Shown here one piece after another: positions 7,710 to 16,879 of a stretch of DNA of 64,000 nucleotides. Position 1 is the first letter of the stretch, and every line of letters begins with the position of its first letter. The position numbers and the translations under genes were made by a program. This stretch comes from PGYT01 sp963675055. GTDB taxonomy: Bacteria > Bacteroidota > Ignavibacteria > Ignavibacteriales > Melioribacteraceae. The stretch is taken from the NCBI GenBank assembly GCA_963675055.2, contig CAXXJE010000002.1:2108001-2172000 (forward strand), in the 5' to 3' direction. Below the pieces are notes generated by a model that saw nothing but the letters and a program-made list of their open reading frames with translations, was not told the origin of the DNA and searched no databases.

Positions 7710-9551
7710 ATGAATAGTTCAAAATCAGGTGAAAGTGATCTGGATAGAGGGGATTATCTTTCTAATTTAATCGGGAAACTGAAGCATAGAAAGAGCCGGC
7801 TGCAAATGATTAGCAGAAATTATTCAAACATCAGGTTAATTCTATTATTATCGGAAGTGACGATCTTTTTCATTCTTTTCTTTTTAGTATCAAATGTTGC
7901 TACAATAATTTCTGTGGCAATATTCCTGGTTGTTTTTATCACAGTTTCAAACTACCACTCCAAGATTGATTGGAGTATTAAAAAAACAGAGTTGTGGTTG
8001 AACATTAAAACAGCACATCTTGCACGTCTGGAACGGGACTGGAATAATATTCCGTCTCTAATAAATATAATCCCAAAACCTGAAGTCAATGAAACGGACC
8101 TGGATATTGTTGGTGAGGCATCTCTGCTCCAATTAATTAATACCGGCACGACGAAGCAGTCGGTAACATTATTAAGAGAATGGTTCAATGTTAAAATCCA
8201 TGGTGTTGACGAAATAATTGAAAGACAGGAATTAGTTAAGGAACTAATTCCTTTAACAATCTTTAGAGACAAACTAACATTGCATTCAATTCTATTCTCG
8301 AACAGAGATTTCCATGAAAGTTTGCTGGACAGGTTATTAAGTCCAAATGAAGAACCAATAAAAACGGTGCAGAGAATTTTCATTCTTTTATTAATTCTGG
8401 CTCCAATCAATGCACTTCTGCTGGTATTATTTGTATTGAATTTACTGCCTGCATACTGGGTTATACCCGCTGTAATCTATGTTCTGCTCTATCGTTCAAA
8501 TAAAAGGAACAGAAGTAAGATCTTTAGTGAATCGGAGTACCTCTTAGATGAACTGAAAAAGGTCGCAGGAGTATTCGGATTTCTGGAGGGATTCAGGTTT
8601 AAAAAGGATTCAAAACTGTATGCTATGTGCGAATCCTTTATTACGAATAAGCAGTCTCCTTCCTATTTAATAAATAAAATAAAAGGTTCCGTAGAACTGT
8701 TAAGAATTAGAAAGGCAAATCCTTTTATCTGGTTCATTTTCAGGGTGGTATTTCCCGTCGATTTTTATCTCAATTTAAGGATTGAGAAGTATAAGCGGTT
8801 AATAGGAAAAAAGTATAATATCTGGATGGATACATGGTACAATCTGGAAGCTATTTGCTCACTTGCGAATTTTGCCCATCTTAATCCCGGATATACATTT
8901 CCCGGTATAGTTGATAACGATGATGATAAAATTACTTTTCTCGGTATGCAGTTAGGACATCCTTTAATTAAAAACAATATTTGTAATGATTTTAGTTTTA
9001 GCCCGGCAGGTGAAATCGCCATTGTTACAGGTTCAAATATGTCCGGTAAAAGTACATTTATGAGAACCCTGGGAACTAATTTAACACTTGCATATGCGGG
9101 AAGTGTAGTAAATGCAGACAGGATGGAAGTATCACTTTTAAATATGTTTACGTGTATAAGAATAAACGATTCAATCAAAGACGGCATTTCTTTTTTCTAT
9201 GCCGAGGTTAAAAGATTAAAAGCACTGCTTGATGAAATTAAGCAGTCTGATTACCCCGTATTGTTCTTAATAGATGAAATATTTCGGGGTACGAATAATA
9301 TTGAAAGGTTAATCGGAAGCTCAGCACTTATTAAAAGACTGTCCCAAACAAATGCTTCCGGTGTTGTCGCAACACATGATCTCGAACTTGTGAAATTATC
9401 CGACGCGATTTCTAAGGTCCGGAACTATCATTTTAAGGAGGAAATAAAGGAAGGTAAAATGAGTTTTAATTATCTGCTGAATGCCGGGCCGTGTCCGACT
9501 ACAAATGCATTAAAGATTATGAAAATGGAAGGATTACCGATTGAGGAATAA
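7710..9551 (+). CDS. membrane-anchored MutS-related ATPase
   Basis: A 613-residue protein with a C-terminal MutS ATPase domain: Walker A GSNMSGKST near residues 443-451, Walker B VLFLIDEIFRGTNN near 517-530, and a downstream GVVATHDLEL switch motif. The N-terminal mismatch-recognition domains of MutS are missing. Instead there are two pairs of hydrophobic segments (about 47-80 and 225-265). It also lacks the Smr endonuclease domain of MutS2. The family occurs in Bacteroidota with unknown function. It is divergent from the ECF sigma operon and converges on the next gene with a 10-base gap. Confidence 0.85.
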   Translation: MNSSKSGESDLDRGDYLSNLIGKLKHRKSRLQMISRNYSNIRLILLLSEVTIFFILFFLVSNVATIISVAIFLVVFITVSNYHSKIDWSIKKTELWLNIKTAHLARLERDWNNIPSLINIIPKPEVNETDLDIVGEASLLQLINTGTTKQSVTLLREWFNVKIHGVDEIIERQELVKELIPLTIFRDKLTLHSILFSNRDFHESLLDRLLSPNEEPIKTVQRIFILLLILAPINALLLVLFVLNLLPAYWVIPAVIYVLLYRSNKRNRSKIFSESEYLLDELKKVAGVFGFLEGFRFKKDSKLYAMCESFITNKQSPSYLINKIKGSVELLRIRKANPFIWFIFRVVFPVDFYLNLRIEKYKRLIGKKYNIWMDTWYNLEAICSLANFAHLNPGYTFPGIVDNDDDKITFLGMQLGHPLIKNNICNDFSFSPAGEIAIVTGSNMSGKSTFMRTLGTNLTLAYAGSVVNADRMEVSLLNMFTCIRINDSIKDGISFFYAEVKRLKALLDEIKQSDYPVLFLIDEIFRGTNNIERLIGSSALIKRLSQTNASGVVATHDLELVKLSDAISKVRNYHFKEEIKEGKMSFNYLLNAGPCPTTNALKIMKMEGLPIEE

Positions 9552-9561
9552 AACCAGATGT

Positions 9562-10128
9562 TCAATCCGGATACCTAATACTTGTAAGAATTGAATTCTG
9601 AATGCCGAACAACTCTTCCTTGCTGTAATTGCCTGAAGAGTAAGCGGTTAGAACATGATAACTATTACCCGACCGGAAAATGACATCTCTTTTATAGCCG
9701 CCTGAGTTCTCGTATTCAATGGCTTCAAATTTATTTTGAGCATGCTCAAACACTTCCTCCTGCCGGATAATTATTTTTTTGTGTGACGCATTTATGTATG
9801 ATAAATAAAAGTCCTTGATAACATCGAGGTCTGATTTAACTCTCGAGTTGAGCTGAGCTTCAGAGTTAAACGGTGTTAATACAATTGAAGCATCGTTCGT
9901 AGAATTGACAAGCCACAGGTCTATGAATCCGTCGTCGTTATTATCAACTTCACGCCAGCCTTGCGGGACTCGTAAGGTTAGTCCGGTTGTTTTTGATTTT
10001 ACTGTTCGTGATGTGAGTGGATAGTCGTTGTCGTAAATTGAACTTAGACTCGCACAGGAATTAAGTTGTAAAGTAATTATAATAATTAGCAGGAATCCGG
10101 AACAGCAGCGTATAAAGTTTTTTAACAA
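9562..10128 (-). CDS. hypothetical lipoprotein
   Basis: A 188-residue predicted lipoprotein: hydrophobic signal ending LQLNSC gives a good lipobox (Cys about residue 25). The mature part (TGLTLRVPQGWREVDNNDDG, SIVLTPFNSEAQL, YHVLTAYSSGNYSKEE) has the alternating pattern of a small beta-rich domain, similar in feel to PsbP/Mog1-like proteins with an 'exported protein with a tryptophan after the first strand' layout, but I cannot assign a family. It lies 36 bases after the PorV/PorQ gene on the same strand and is probably in the same operon. Confidence 0.7.
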   Translation of the reverse strand: MLKNFIRCCSGFLLIIIITLQLNSCASLSSIYDNDYPLTSRTVKSKTTGLTLRVPQGWREVDNNDDGFIDLWLVNSTNDASIVLTPFNSEAQLNSRVKSDLDVIKDFYLSYINASHKKIIIRQEEVFEHAQNKFEAIEYENSGGYKRDVIFRSGNSYHVLTAYSSGNYSKEELFGIQNSILTSIRYPD

Positions 10129-10164
10129 TTGGCAGAAACCTCTGTTTTATTGCATGCGATGTTC

Positions 10165-11208
10165 TTATAATCCTTCACGCATAAACTCTGGGGTATCGAG
10201 CGACAGCATAATGGATATACGATGCGAATCCGGCAGACGTTCAAGTTCGGAATAGGTTGATCTCGCGAATGAGTAATCTATAGTCAGTTTAGGAAGGTTT
10301 ACACCTGCGCCGATCGTAAACTGTTTTACATCGTTGTATCCAGCGCGTACAGCAAACAGTTTGTTGTAGGTATATTCAAGTCCTGCATGCGTGTCGAAAC
10401 TAACCGGTCCTACATTAAAGTACGACGCGAATTCGCGTCCCTCGAAACGTATGTCGAGATCGATGGCAGGCAGCAGGTATCCGCCGAATAAATCAAATCC
10501 ATAAGCAGCGCCGAGTTTAGCTGTCGGTGCAACGAGTTCATTTCTTCCACTGTCCCATGCCACAAGCGTTGTTGTAACATCCATTATGTTAGCGCCGAGA
10601 TATAAATCTTCCATCGGCATGTAAACTGCACCGACATCAAAACCGATTCCGACCGCACTGTGTTCCGCCAGACTCCTGCTGATTACTTTAATATTGGCGC
10701 CCCAGTAAAACTCATCACTCTGTCTTTTAGCGAATGTTCCGTAGAAAGCATAATCGGTATTGCTGAATTCCTCAACGAGATCCGAATCGATTTTAGCGTT
10801 CGGATTGTTTATGTCGCTAATCACCTCACCTGTGCGCACATTAATAAGCGCGTTTCGTGTATCGGGAATTCCATCAATGCTTAAACGGATGGCACTAAGA
10901 CTGAAACTCATATCCTTGCCGTATGGAATAGCAACTGAAGCGTAATTGTAGTTAACCAGACTTCCGAAATGTTCTTCGTGCATAAGTGCAATTTGAGGAT
11001 AATCAACTGCGGCGAGTCCGGCTGGATTCCAGTATCCTGAAGTAGCGTCATTTACCAGCGCAACCTGAGCGCTTCCCATTCCCAATGCCCGTCCGCCGAC
11101 ACCGATTGCCATAAATTCACCGGCATATTTGGAAACAACTGTCTGGGCGTTGGAACTTACTGTTAGTAATACAACAATTACGATCAGGTTAAAATATTTT
11201 TTCAGCAT
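10165..11208 (-). CDS. PorV/PorQ family outer-membrane protein (UPF0164-like)
   Basis: A 347-residue beta-barrel protein with a signal peptide (about 1-21, ending SNAQ). The mature start (YAGEFMAIGVGGRALGMGSA, then DATSGYWNPAGLA) is the hallmark of the PorV/PorQ/UPF0164 group, relatives of FadL. PorV acts as a shuttle for type IX secretion substrates in Bacteroidota, while other members have unknown roles. Two secreted proteins with type IX sorting domains are encoded in this window, consistent with a working pathway. Which PorV/PorQ paralogue this is cannot be decided from the sequence alone. Confidence 0.85.
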   Translation of the reverse strand: MLKKYFNLIVIVVLLTVSSNAQTVVSKYAGEFMAIGVGGRALGMGSAQVALVNDATSGYWNPAGLAAVDYPQIALMHEEHFGSLVNYNYASVAIPYGKDMSFSLSAIRLSIDGIPDTRNALINVRTGEVISDINNPNAKIDSDLVEEFSNTDYAFYGTFAKRQSDEFYWGANIKVISRSLAEHSAVGIGFDVGAVYMPMEDLYLGANIMDVTTTLVAWDSGRNELVAPTAKLGAAYGFDLFGGYLLPAIDLDIRFEGREFASYFNVGPVSFDTHAGLEYTYNKLFAVRAGYNDVKQFTIGAGVNLPKLTIDYSFARSTYSELERLPDSHRISIMLSLDTPEFMREGL

Positions 11209-11377
11209 ACTGTACCGTTTTTCTCACTTTAAGTTGAAACGAAAATTGACAAATTAAGGTTCAATGTCAAGTGCAATAATTAAGAAGCCATTGCATGGAG
11301 CAGATAAATAATTAATTGTTACACACCTGACGAAAATATTGGGACCGGCTCAAACCGCGAAGACAGTCCCTTATGAC

Positions 11378-13006
11378 TTATAATAATTCAATCAATGAAG
11401 GATCGTAATCCTCAACATTCTCGAAACCGAGCAGGTTAAATAAAGTGCCCGCGATGTTCGTTAATCCGGGAGTATCAATTTCTCTTAGTTTGTATTCTCC
11501 CGAATAATTCGGATCGTAAATAATAAACGGAACCGGGTTAAGAGTATGAGCAGTTTTAACCGCTTTCTTACCGTTTTTCTCTGTGAACATTTCATCAGCA
11601 TTACCATGATCGGCGGTAATAACTGCAACTCCGTCCAACTCGTCGATAACCGGCAGTATCTTTGCAAGTCCCTGGTCAACAGCTTCGACTGCTTCGATCG
11701 CGGCTTTCACAACTCCCGTATGTCCTACCATGTCGCCGTTAGGATAGTTTATTCGTCCGAATTTGTAATCACCTGATTTAAGCAGCTCGATAGTCTTATC
11801 TGTAATTTCATCAGCTTTCATTCTCGGAGCTTTATCGAACGCAATTTTATCCGAGGGGATTTCGACGTACTTCTCAAGTTTTTCGCAAATATAACCTGAC
11901 TTGTTTCCGTTCCAGAAATAAGTCATATGACCGAATTTCTGAGTTTCCGATAAGGCAAAAGATGTAACATTCTCCGCGCAGAGATAAGAACTCATTGGTC
12001 TGTCTATTGCAGGCGGCTGCACAAGGTAATTAGCCGGAATATGCAAATCCCCGTCATACTCCATCATACCGACGAAAAATACTGACGGCACACGTTTGCG
12101 ATCGAATCTATCGAACTCTTCCGATTCGAATGATTTCGAAATCTCAATAGCGCGGTCGCCGCGGAAATTCCAGAATACAACTGCGTCGCCGTCTTCTATT
12201 GTTCCGACAGGTTTTTCGTCATCGCCGACTATTGTAAATGCTTCAAGATATTGATCTGTAATTGCCGGATCCTCGTCATACATAGTTTGAACTGCTTCAG
12301 AAGCTGATTTAAACGGACGGGCTTCGCCGAGTACATGTGCTTTCCAGCCGCGTTCAACAATTGACCAGTCTGCATCATAGCGGTCCATTGTAGTTATCAT
12401 ACGTCCGCCGCCGGAAGCTATCCGGTAATCAAATCCTTCTGCCTGCGAAATAGTTGCCAGTAATTCTTCAGTCGGTTTAATATAGGATAGCGCGCTTTTC
12501 TCACCAACATCCCTTCCATCGGCAAGTACATGCAAGCGTACACTTTTAACCTCTGATTCAGCAAGTTTATTAACAAGAGCGAATATATGATCCATATGCG
12601 AATGAACATTACCGTCAGAAAGAAGTCCCATGAGATGAACTGTCCCGCCGGCTTCCGATTGCTTCAGAATTTTCTCCCAGATTGCGGTTTTGAAGATATC
12701 GCCCGACTTGATTGATTGGTTAACAAGTTTGGCGCCCTGAGCGAAAACTCTGCCCCCGCCAATCGCGTTGTGTCCTACTTCGCTGTTTCCCATGTCTGTT
12801 TCATCCGGGAGACCGACTGCCGGCCCGTGCGCCTTAAGCTTAGTTACAAGAGGTCCCTGAAGTAATTTATCTAAAGTTGGTGTATTGGCTAAATAAACCG
12901 CATCACTTTCATCATGTCGCCCGAATGCTACCCCGTCCATTACGATGAACAGGAGCGGACCCTTCCTTCCTTCGAATCCTTCAAGTTTCTTTAATTCCAA
13001 ATCCAT
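11378..13006 (-). CDS. gpmI: 2,3-bisphosphoglycerate-independent phosphoglycerate mutase
   Basis: A 542-residue glycolytic enzyme interconverting 3- and 2-phosphoglycerate with two metal ions. Metal-site and nucleophile motifs are intact: VMDGVAFGR near 22-30, DMGNSEVGHNAIGGGR with Ser75 as phosphorylated nucleophile, VHSHMDHI, HVLADGRD, and VITADHGNADEM near the C-terminus. I put the start at the ATG at 13006, which has an AAAAGGAA site; an in-frame extension to 13075 adds 23 residues with no family similarity. It stands alone on the minus strand; no clear terminator is visible after 11378. Confidence 0.95.
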   Translation of the reverse strand: MDLELKKLEGFEGRKGPLLFIVMDGVAFGRHDESDAVYLANTPTLDKLLQGPLVTKLKAHGPAVGLPDETDMGNSEVGHNAIGGGRVFAQGAKLVNQSIKSGDIFKTAIWEKILKQSEAGGTVHLMGLLSDGNVHSHMDHIFALVNKLAESEVKSVRLHVLADGRDVGEKSALSYIKPTEELLATISQAEGFDYRIASGGGRMITTMDRYDADWSIVERGWKAHVLGEARPFKSASEAVQTMYDEDPAITDQYLEAFTIVGDDEKPVGTIEDGDAVVFWNFRGDRAIEISKSFESEEFDRFDRKRVPSVFFVGMMEYDGDLHIPANYLVQPPAIDRPMSSYLCAENVTSFALSETQKFGHMTYFWNGNKSGYICEKLEKYVEIPSDKIAFDKAPRMKADEITDKTIELLKSGDYKFGRINYPNGDMVGHTGVVKAAIEAVEAVDQGLAKILPVIDELDGVAVITADHGNADEMFTEKNGKKAVKTAHTLNPVPFIIYDPNYSGEYKLREIDTPGLTNIAGTLFNLLGFENVEDYDPSLIELL

Positions 13007-13189
13007 ATTATTTCCTTTTGATTCAATTATAATAATTTTGATTGCAAATATACCCACCCGGAAACCGGGAAGCAATTTAAGGCTGTTAAGTTAAAATTAA
13101 ACAGACGGACTTAAATCCCAAATAAATTTCAAGGATCGTTCAAATACAAAACTTGAAAACGGAGCAGATGATAGCAAATATAAACGTGA

Positions 13190-13252
13190 TCAGTTGTCGG
13201 TTGACTCCAACATATCATAAAGATATTGCATGAAATCTCGTTTAGTTGTCAT
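13190..13252 (-). pseudogene. remnant of a HEPN (HepT/DUF86-type) toxin gene, N-terminus only
   Basis: The ATG at 13252 overlaps the stop of the upstream nucleotidyltransferase remnant by the ATGA arrangement typical of coupled pairs. It encodes about 20 residues (MTTKRDFMQYLYDMLES...) that look like the start of DUF86/HepT proteins (usually MKRD..LYLEDILE), then hits TGA. No continuation of the HEPN domain was found in the other frames downstream. Call rests on a short match plus position. Confidence 0.45.
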
Positions 13253-13545
13253 ACCGGGATGGAATTACTTAAGATTGAATGTTTAAATCTTGGTTTGAGG
13301 GTATTCTTCATAACTGAATCAACTTTGATTCCTAATTTATCGGAAAGATGGTTCTCTAACTCAATGAATTTTATCAAACCGGGGGTATTAATAAATGCAA
13401 TTAATATATCCAAATCACTTTTTTATTTTGCTGATTTCTAATATAAGAGCCGAACACTTCCATTGAATCAATACTTTATTTATCTCTTAAAGAAAAGTGT
13501 AATTTCTTTTAAGATACCTATTATGTGGTGAATGTCTTTTTTCAT
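13249..13545 (-). pseudogene. decayed MntA-type nucleotidyltransferase (antitoxin of a HEPN/MNT pair)
   Basis: Read on the minus strand across frames, the segment gives MKKDIHHIIGILKEI, then SIDSMEVFGSYIRN, then SDLDILIAFINTPGLIKFIE and ENHLSDKLGIKVDSVMKNTL, ending KPRFKHSILSNSIPV-stop. This is the full plan of an ~95-residue minimal nucleotidyltransferase: GSY...SDLD active site, then the KLGIKVDLV...LKP tail. Two frame changes are needed, one near the LRDK segment (which also has a TAA) and one at an A-run just before SDLD. It is therefore broken. Intact relatives catalyse AMPylation of a HEPN RNase partner. Confidence 0.7.
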
Positions 13546-13584
13546 AATTAGAAAATGTAATTTATTTCAGTGTTTCAATAATAA

Positions 13585-13687
13585 TTTAACCGTAGAACGA
13601 AGTGTAATCCCAGAAGATACCTTTTATGCGAAACTCTTCCCGAGCAATCGGGCTTTCCTCATTCACTGGTGTCATGGAACGGTTAAA
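13585..13687. repeat. palindromic element with terminal inverted repeats
   Basis: TTTAACCGT (13585-13593) is the exact reverse complement of ACGGTTAAA (13679-13687), bounding a 103-base segment. Inside is the small hairpin CCCGA-GCAA-TCGGG (13639-13652). No convincing protein is encoded. It sits beside the decayed nucleotidyltransferase. It could be a miniature element or a dispersed palindromic repeat, but I see no second copy in this window. Confidence 0.35.
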
Positions 13688-13840
13688 GACAATTACCAGT
13701 ATAGTTTAGAGGTTTTACGTGTGGTATTAGAGAATTGTATTTTATTTGGTTTTTGCTTCTTGATATTTGTTGCTTACCTGTTCTTTTATTTTGGTTAATC
13801 TTAACTGCTTTTTTTATCTTTGTTCCAAAAGGGAGCTGAA

Positions 13841-14296
13841 ATGAGTAACGAATTGCTTTATAAATTTTTCGATGATGATGATTTCCTGCTTATCTCCGAT
13901 AAAATCAAAGAGATGGAGAAAGTTACTGCGGGTGAAATTCGAGTTGCTGTAAAAGAAGAGTTGTCTTTGCGGGACAGGAAAAAAGAACTCAAAACACTTG
14001 CAGAAGAAGAGTTTTATAAACTCGGAATGAATGAGACCAGAGATAAAACCGGAATTCTGATTTTTATTCACCTTGAAAAGCGACAGTTTTATATTCTTGC
14101 AGATGAAGGTATTAACAGCAAGGTTGATCAGTCAACCTGGGATAAGATCCGTGATGAAATGCAGGATGAATTTAAATCCGGTCACTATACGCAAGGCATC
14201 CTGACTGCTTTGGAGAAGGTTGGGAAAATTCTCGGCGAGCATTTTCCAATCAAAGCAGATGATACGAACGAACTTTCAAATAAGGTGGTTCTGTAA
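13841..14296 (+). CDS. TPM (TLP18.3/Psb32/MOLO-1) domain protein, cytosolic form
   Basis: A 151-residue protein consisting almost wholly of a TPM domain: ISDKIKEMEKVTAGEIRVAV, then TGILIFIHLEKRQFYILADE, then GHYTQGILTALEKVGKILGE. Members are linked to photosystem repair in plants and to unknown membrane-related roles in bacteria. Most bacterial copies have a signal peptide and a C-terminal transmembrane helix; this one has neither. I chose the ATG at 13841 with a GGGAG site over a TTG at 13820. It is followed, after 73 bases, by an unrelated metallo-hydrolase. Confidence 0.8.
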   Translation: MSNELLYKFFDDDDFLLISDKIKEMEKVTAGEIRVAVKEELSLRDRKKELKTLAEEEFYKLGMNETRDKTGILIFIHLEKRQFYILADEGINSKVDQSTWDKIRDEMQDEFKSGHYTQGILTALEKVGKILGEHFPIKADDTNELSNKVVL

Positions 14297-14369
14297 TTTT
14301 CACAAAATTACCAGTAAGCTTATTCCCTGAAAAAGGAATCTTTCCGGAACTGTTGTTGTTAACAGTATT

Positions 14370-15314
14370 ATGAAAACGACACGGCGAAAATTTATTAAAC
14401 GAGGTTTTTGGGCAGCCCTTGCGGCTTATTTAGTTCCGTCGGTTTTTGAGAACGAAAAACTTCTTGCTGCGCCTTACGAATTAAATTATAAACCCGAACC
14501 GGAAAAATGGTCCGAAAATGAAATTAATATCGCCTGGATCGGTCATTCCACAATTCTAATTAATTTTTACGGCAAAGTAATTTTAACCGATCCGGTACTT
14601 ATGGAGAGAGTCGGGGTTTACTTTCTAGGCGCGAGTATTGGTCCCTCCAGACTAACACCGCCGGCGCTGAGTCTTGAAGAAATTCCCAAACCCGATTTAA
14701 TACTACTCTCGCACGGACACATGGATCATACTGACTACCCGACTTTGCTGGCTATAACAGAGCGTTATCCGAACGAAATTGACGTGGTTGTCGCTTATCT
14801 GACTCAGGATATTATTGAAGATCTCCCCTGGAAGTCGATTACGGTTCTGGATTGGGGCGATTCGACAAGGATTCAGGGAATTGGAGTTAAAGCTTATGAA
14901 GTTGAACATTTCGGCTGGCGCTTCCCGTGGGAAAAAGACCGTTCGCGTGGATACTTCAAAGACGGGCGAAGTTATAACGCGTATGTAATTGAGTATCAGG
15001 GTAAGAAGATTCTTTTCGGGGGCGATACGAGAAATTCGAAAAAACTGGATGTACTCGAATCGGAGAACATTGAAATAGCTTTAATGCCGATCGGCGCGTA
15101 CAACCCATGGAAGCAGGCACATTGCAATCCGGAGGAGGCATTGCAAATGACCGAAAGATTCGGCGCGAAGTATTTTGTCCCGATGCACTGCAAAACATTT
15201 GCGCAGGGAAGAGAACCTTTTAACGAGCCTATTGACTGGCTGAAAAAATCGGAAGCAAAGTATAATGTTAAGCTTGGGCTGGACGAGATAGGACAGACGT
15301 TTACGCTTACTTAG
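14370..15314 (+). CDS. MBL-fold metallo-hydrolase with Tat-like signal
   Basis: A 314-residue metallo-beta-lactamase-fold hydrolase. The N-terminus MKTTRRKFIKRGFWAALAAY has the twin-arginine pattern (RRKFIK) and a hydrophobic stretch, so folded export by Tat is likely. The zinc motif HGHMDH lies at 115-120, with further ligands expected in FGGDTRN (about 218) and PMHCKTF (about 270). The layout resembles the NAPE-PLD/UlaG-type group (WIGHSTILIN at the start), but the substrate is unknown. Its last 8 bases overlap the end of the converging transporter gene. Confidence 0.8.
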   Translation: MKTTRRKFIKRGFWAALAAYLVPSVFENEKLLAAPYELNYKPEPEKWSENEINIAWIGHSTILINFYGKVILTDPVLMERVGVYFLGASIGPSRLTPPALSLEEIPKPDLILLSHGHMDHTDYPTLLAITERYPNEIDVVVAYLTQDIIEDLPWKSITVLDWGDSTRIQGIGVKAYEVEHFGWRFPWEKDRSRGYFKDGRSYNAYVIEYQGKKILFGGDTRNSKKLDVLESENIEIALMPIGAYNPWKQAHCNPEEALQMTERFGAKYFVPMHCKTFAQGREPFNEPIDWLKKSEAKYNVKLGLDEIGQTFTLT

Positions 15315-16203
15315 CTGCGGCAAATTTCCTGAAACGAATATGCTGCAGCATTATTCCTCCTATTATCAGCATCAACCCAACAATGGATGAGATTAACAAT
15401 TTTTCGCCGAGAACCAGCGCAATGAATCCGAATGAAAGAAAAGGCGACAGGTAAGCAAGTGTGGAAGATTTTGTTCGGTTCGGACTGATCTCGAGGCCCT
15501 TCAGCCACAGAATGAATGCGAGTCCCATTTCAAACAATCCTATGTAAACCGCACCCAGAAGCGCTGTTGGTTGTTCAACTATGAAGCTATCGAACAACAG
15601 CATATAAATCGTAATAAACATAGTTCCGTATAAAAAGGCTGTAAAAAGTTTCTCGTAGCGGTCGCGCTTATCCATTAGATTCATAATCCAGTATGCCGCC
15701 CAGAATACTGAGGTGATTAACGCAAACGCGATGCCGAGAGGGCTTTCGAAGCTGAAGGAAAAGACGTCACCGTGTGTGCTGATTATTACAACGCCGACAA
15801 ACGCGAGAAGTAATCCGAATACCAGTTTTTTTGTCATTTCCTGTTTCAGGAAAATCCATGAGAATATTGAAATAGCTATCGGCCAGGTAAAGTTGAGGGC
15901 TAGAGCTTCCTGCGCATGAAGTAGTGAGTAAGCTTTGAACAAGATTAGGTAGTACATGAACGGATTTAATAATCCAAGCTTTACTCCGGCGAAAATTTTA
16001 TCTTTGGTAAATATCCGGACTCTTGAGCTCCCTTTTTTTGACAGGCAAAAAAAAGCGAAGACAATTGTGCTTGTTAATGATGAGTAGAAAAGAAGCTGCG
16101 TGTGATTCATTCCCCCGAGTGTAAGTTTAAACGCGGTTGCTGAGGTAGACCAGAAAAGGACCGCTGAAATTGTGAGGAAATATGATTTCGAAGTTTCTTT
16201 CAA
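15307..16203 (-). CDS. EamA/DMT-family transporter
   Basis: A 298-residue inner-membrane protein with ten predicted hydrophobic helices arranged as two EamA repeats. Recognisable elements are FWSTSATAFKL in helix 1, PFMYYLILFKAYSLLHAQEA, the repeat-end motif LAFVGVVIISTHGD, then VFWAAYWIMN and SSTLAYLSPFLSFGFIALVLGE in the second half. The drug/metabolite transporter superfamily exports amino acids, nucleotides and drugs; the substrate here is unknown. It is tail-to-tail with the metallo-hydrolase with an 8-base overlap. Confidence 0.88.
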   Translation of the reverse strand: MKETSKSYFLTISAVLFWSTSATAFKLTLGGMNHTQLLFYSSLTSTIVFAFFCLSKKGSSRVRIFTKDKIFAGVKLGLLNPFMYYLILFKAYSLLHAQEALALNFTWPIAISIFSWIFLKQEMTKKLVFGLLLAFVGVVIISTHGDVFSFSFESPLGIAFALITSVFWAAYWIMNLMDKRDRYEKLFTAFLYGTMFITIYMLLFDSFIVEQPTALLGAVYIGLFEMGLAFILWLKGLEISPNRTKSSTLAYLSPFLSFGFIALVLGEKLLISSIVGLMLIIGGIMLQHIRFRKFAAAK

Positions 16204-16277
16204 TTTATACGCTGAATTTACATTTTAGTAATGAAGGTATTAAATTAATAATAAATCGATCATTTTTTACGGATTAA

Positions 16278-16877
16278 ATGCAAAACCAGGAATTTGACAA
16301 ACGGATGCTGCTGGAGCCCGAGTACATGCAGTTCATGTACGCGCGCGGCGCTTTCCCGATGGGGGACAATGATGGTGAAATTGACTGGTACCTGCCGCAG
16401 GAAAGGGCTGTTATTCCGCTTGATGATTATAACATCCCGAGGTCGCTTAAAAAATTTATGAATGAATGTGACTTTGTTTACGACTTTGATAAGAAGACTA
16501 TGGACGTTATCAGGAACTGCGCGAGCCGTGAAAAGACCTGGATAACAGAAGAGTTGATCGAGGCTTATGAAAGGTTAATGCATCGTGGAAGCGTTCATTC
16601 GGTTGAAGTATACCGGGAAGGAAATTTGGTCGGTGGTTTGTACGGCGTAACCTACAGGGGCGCGTTTTTCGGTGAGTCGATGTACTCAGATGTACCGCAA
16701 GCCTCGAAAGCGGCGCTCGTTAAACTCCTGGAACACCTGAACGAAAAAGGATTCGTACTGCTCGACGTTCAATTCGTTACCGAACATCTTGCTATGTTCG
16801 GGGCAAGGGAAATCGGTTTCGATGAATTCCGTGAGATGCTGACCGAAGCATATTCACAGTTTATCACTTTTAGGTGA
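16278..16877 (+). CDS. aat: leucyl/phenylalanyl-tRNA-protein transferase
   Basis: A 199-residue cytoplasmic enzyme that adds Leu or Phe to N-terminal Arg/Lys of proteins, marking them for ClpAP/ClpS decay. Family motifs are clear: FMYARGAFPMGD (family YxxGxFPM), IDWYLPQERAVIPLD, TWITEELIEAYERLH-like TWI...YERLM, VHSVEVYREGNLVGGLYGV, and FFGESMYSDVPQASKAALVK. Length is slightly below the usual ~230. It stands between a divergent transporter and a convergent MmcQ/YjbR gene, whose stop lies 2 bases away. Confidence 0.93.
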   Translation: MQNQEFDKRMLLEPEYMQFMYARGAFPMGDNDGEIDWYLPQERAVIPLDDYNIPRSLKKFMNECDFVYDFDKKTMDVIRNCASREKTWITEELIEAYERLMHRGSVHSVEVYREGNLVGGLYGVTYRGAFFGESMYSDVPQASKAALVKLLEHLNEKGFVLLDVQFVTEHLAMFGAREIGFDEFREMLTEAYSQFITFR

Positions 16878-16879
16878 TT

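Noticed and set aside
13007..13189. Possible continuation of the HEPN domain beyond the TGA
   Set aside because: I translated the three minus-strand frames and saw no residues typical of the HEPN RxxxxH region.
13639..13652. CCCGA-GCAA-TCGGG hairpin as an intrinsic terminator
   Set aside because: The stem is 5 bp with no T-tract, and no intact gene ends there; treated as part of the palindromic element.
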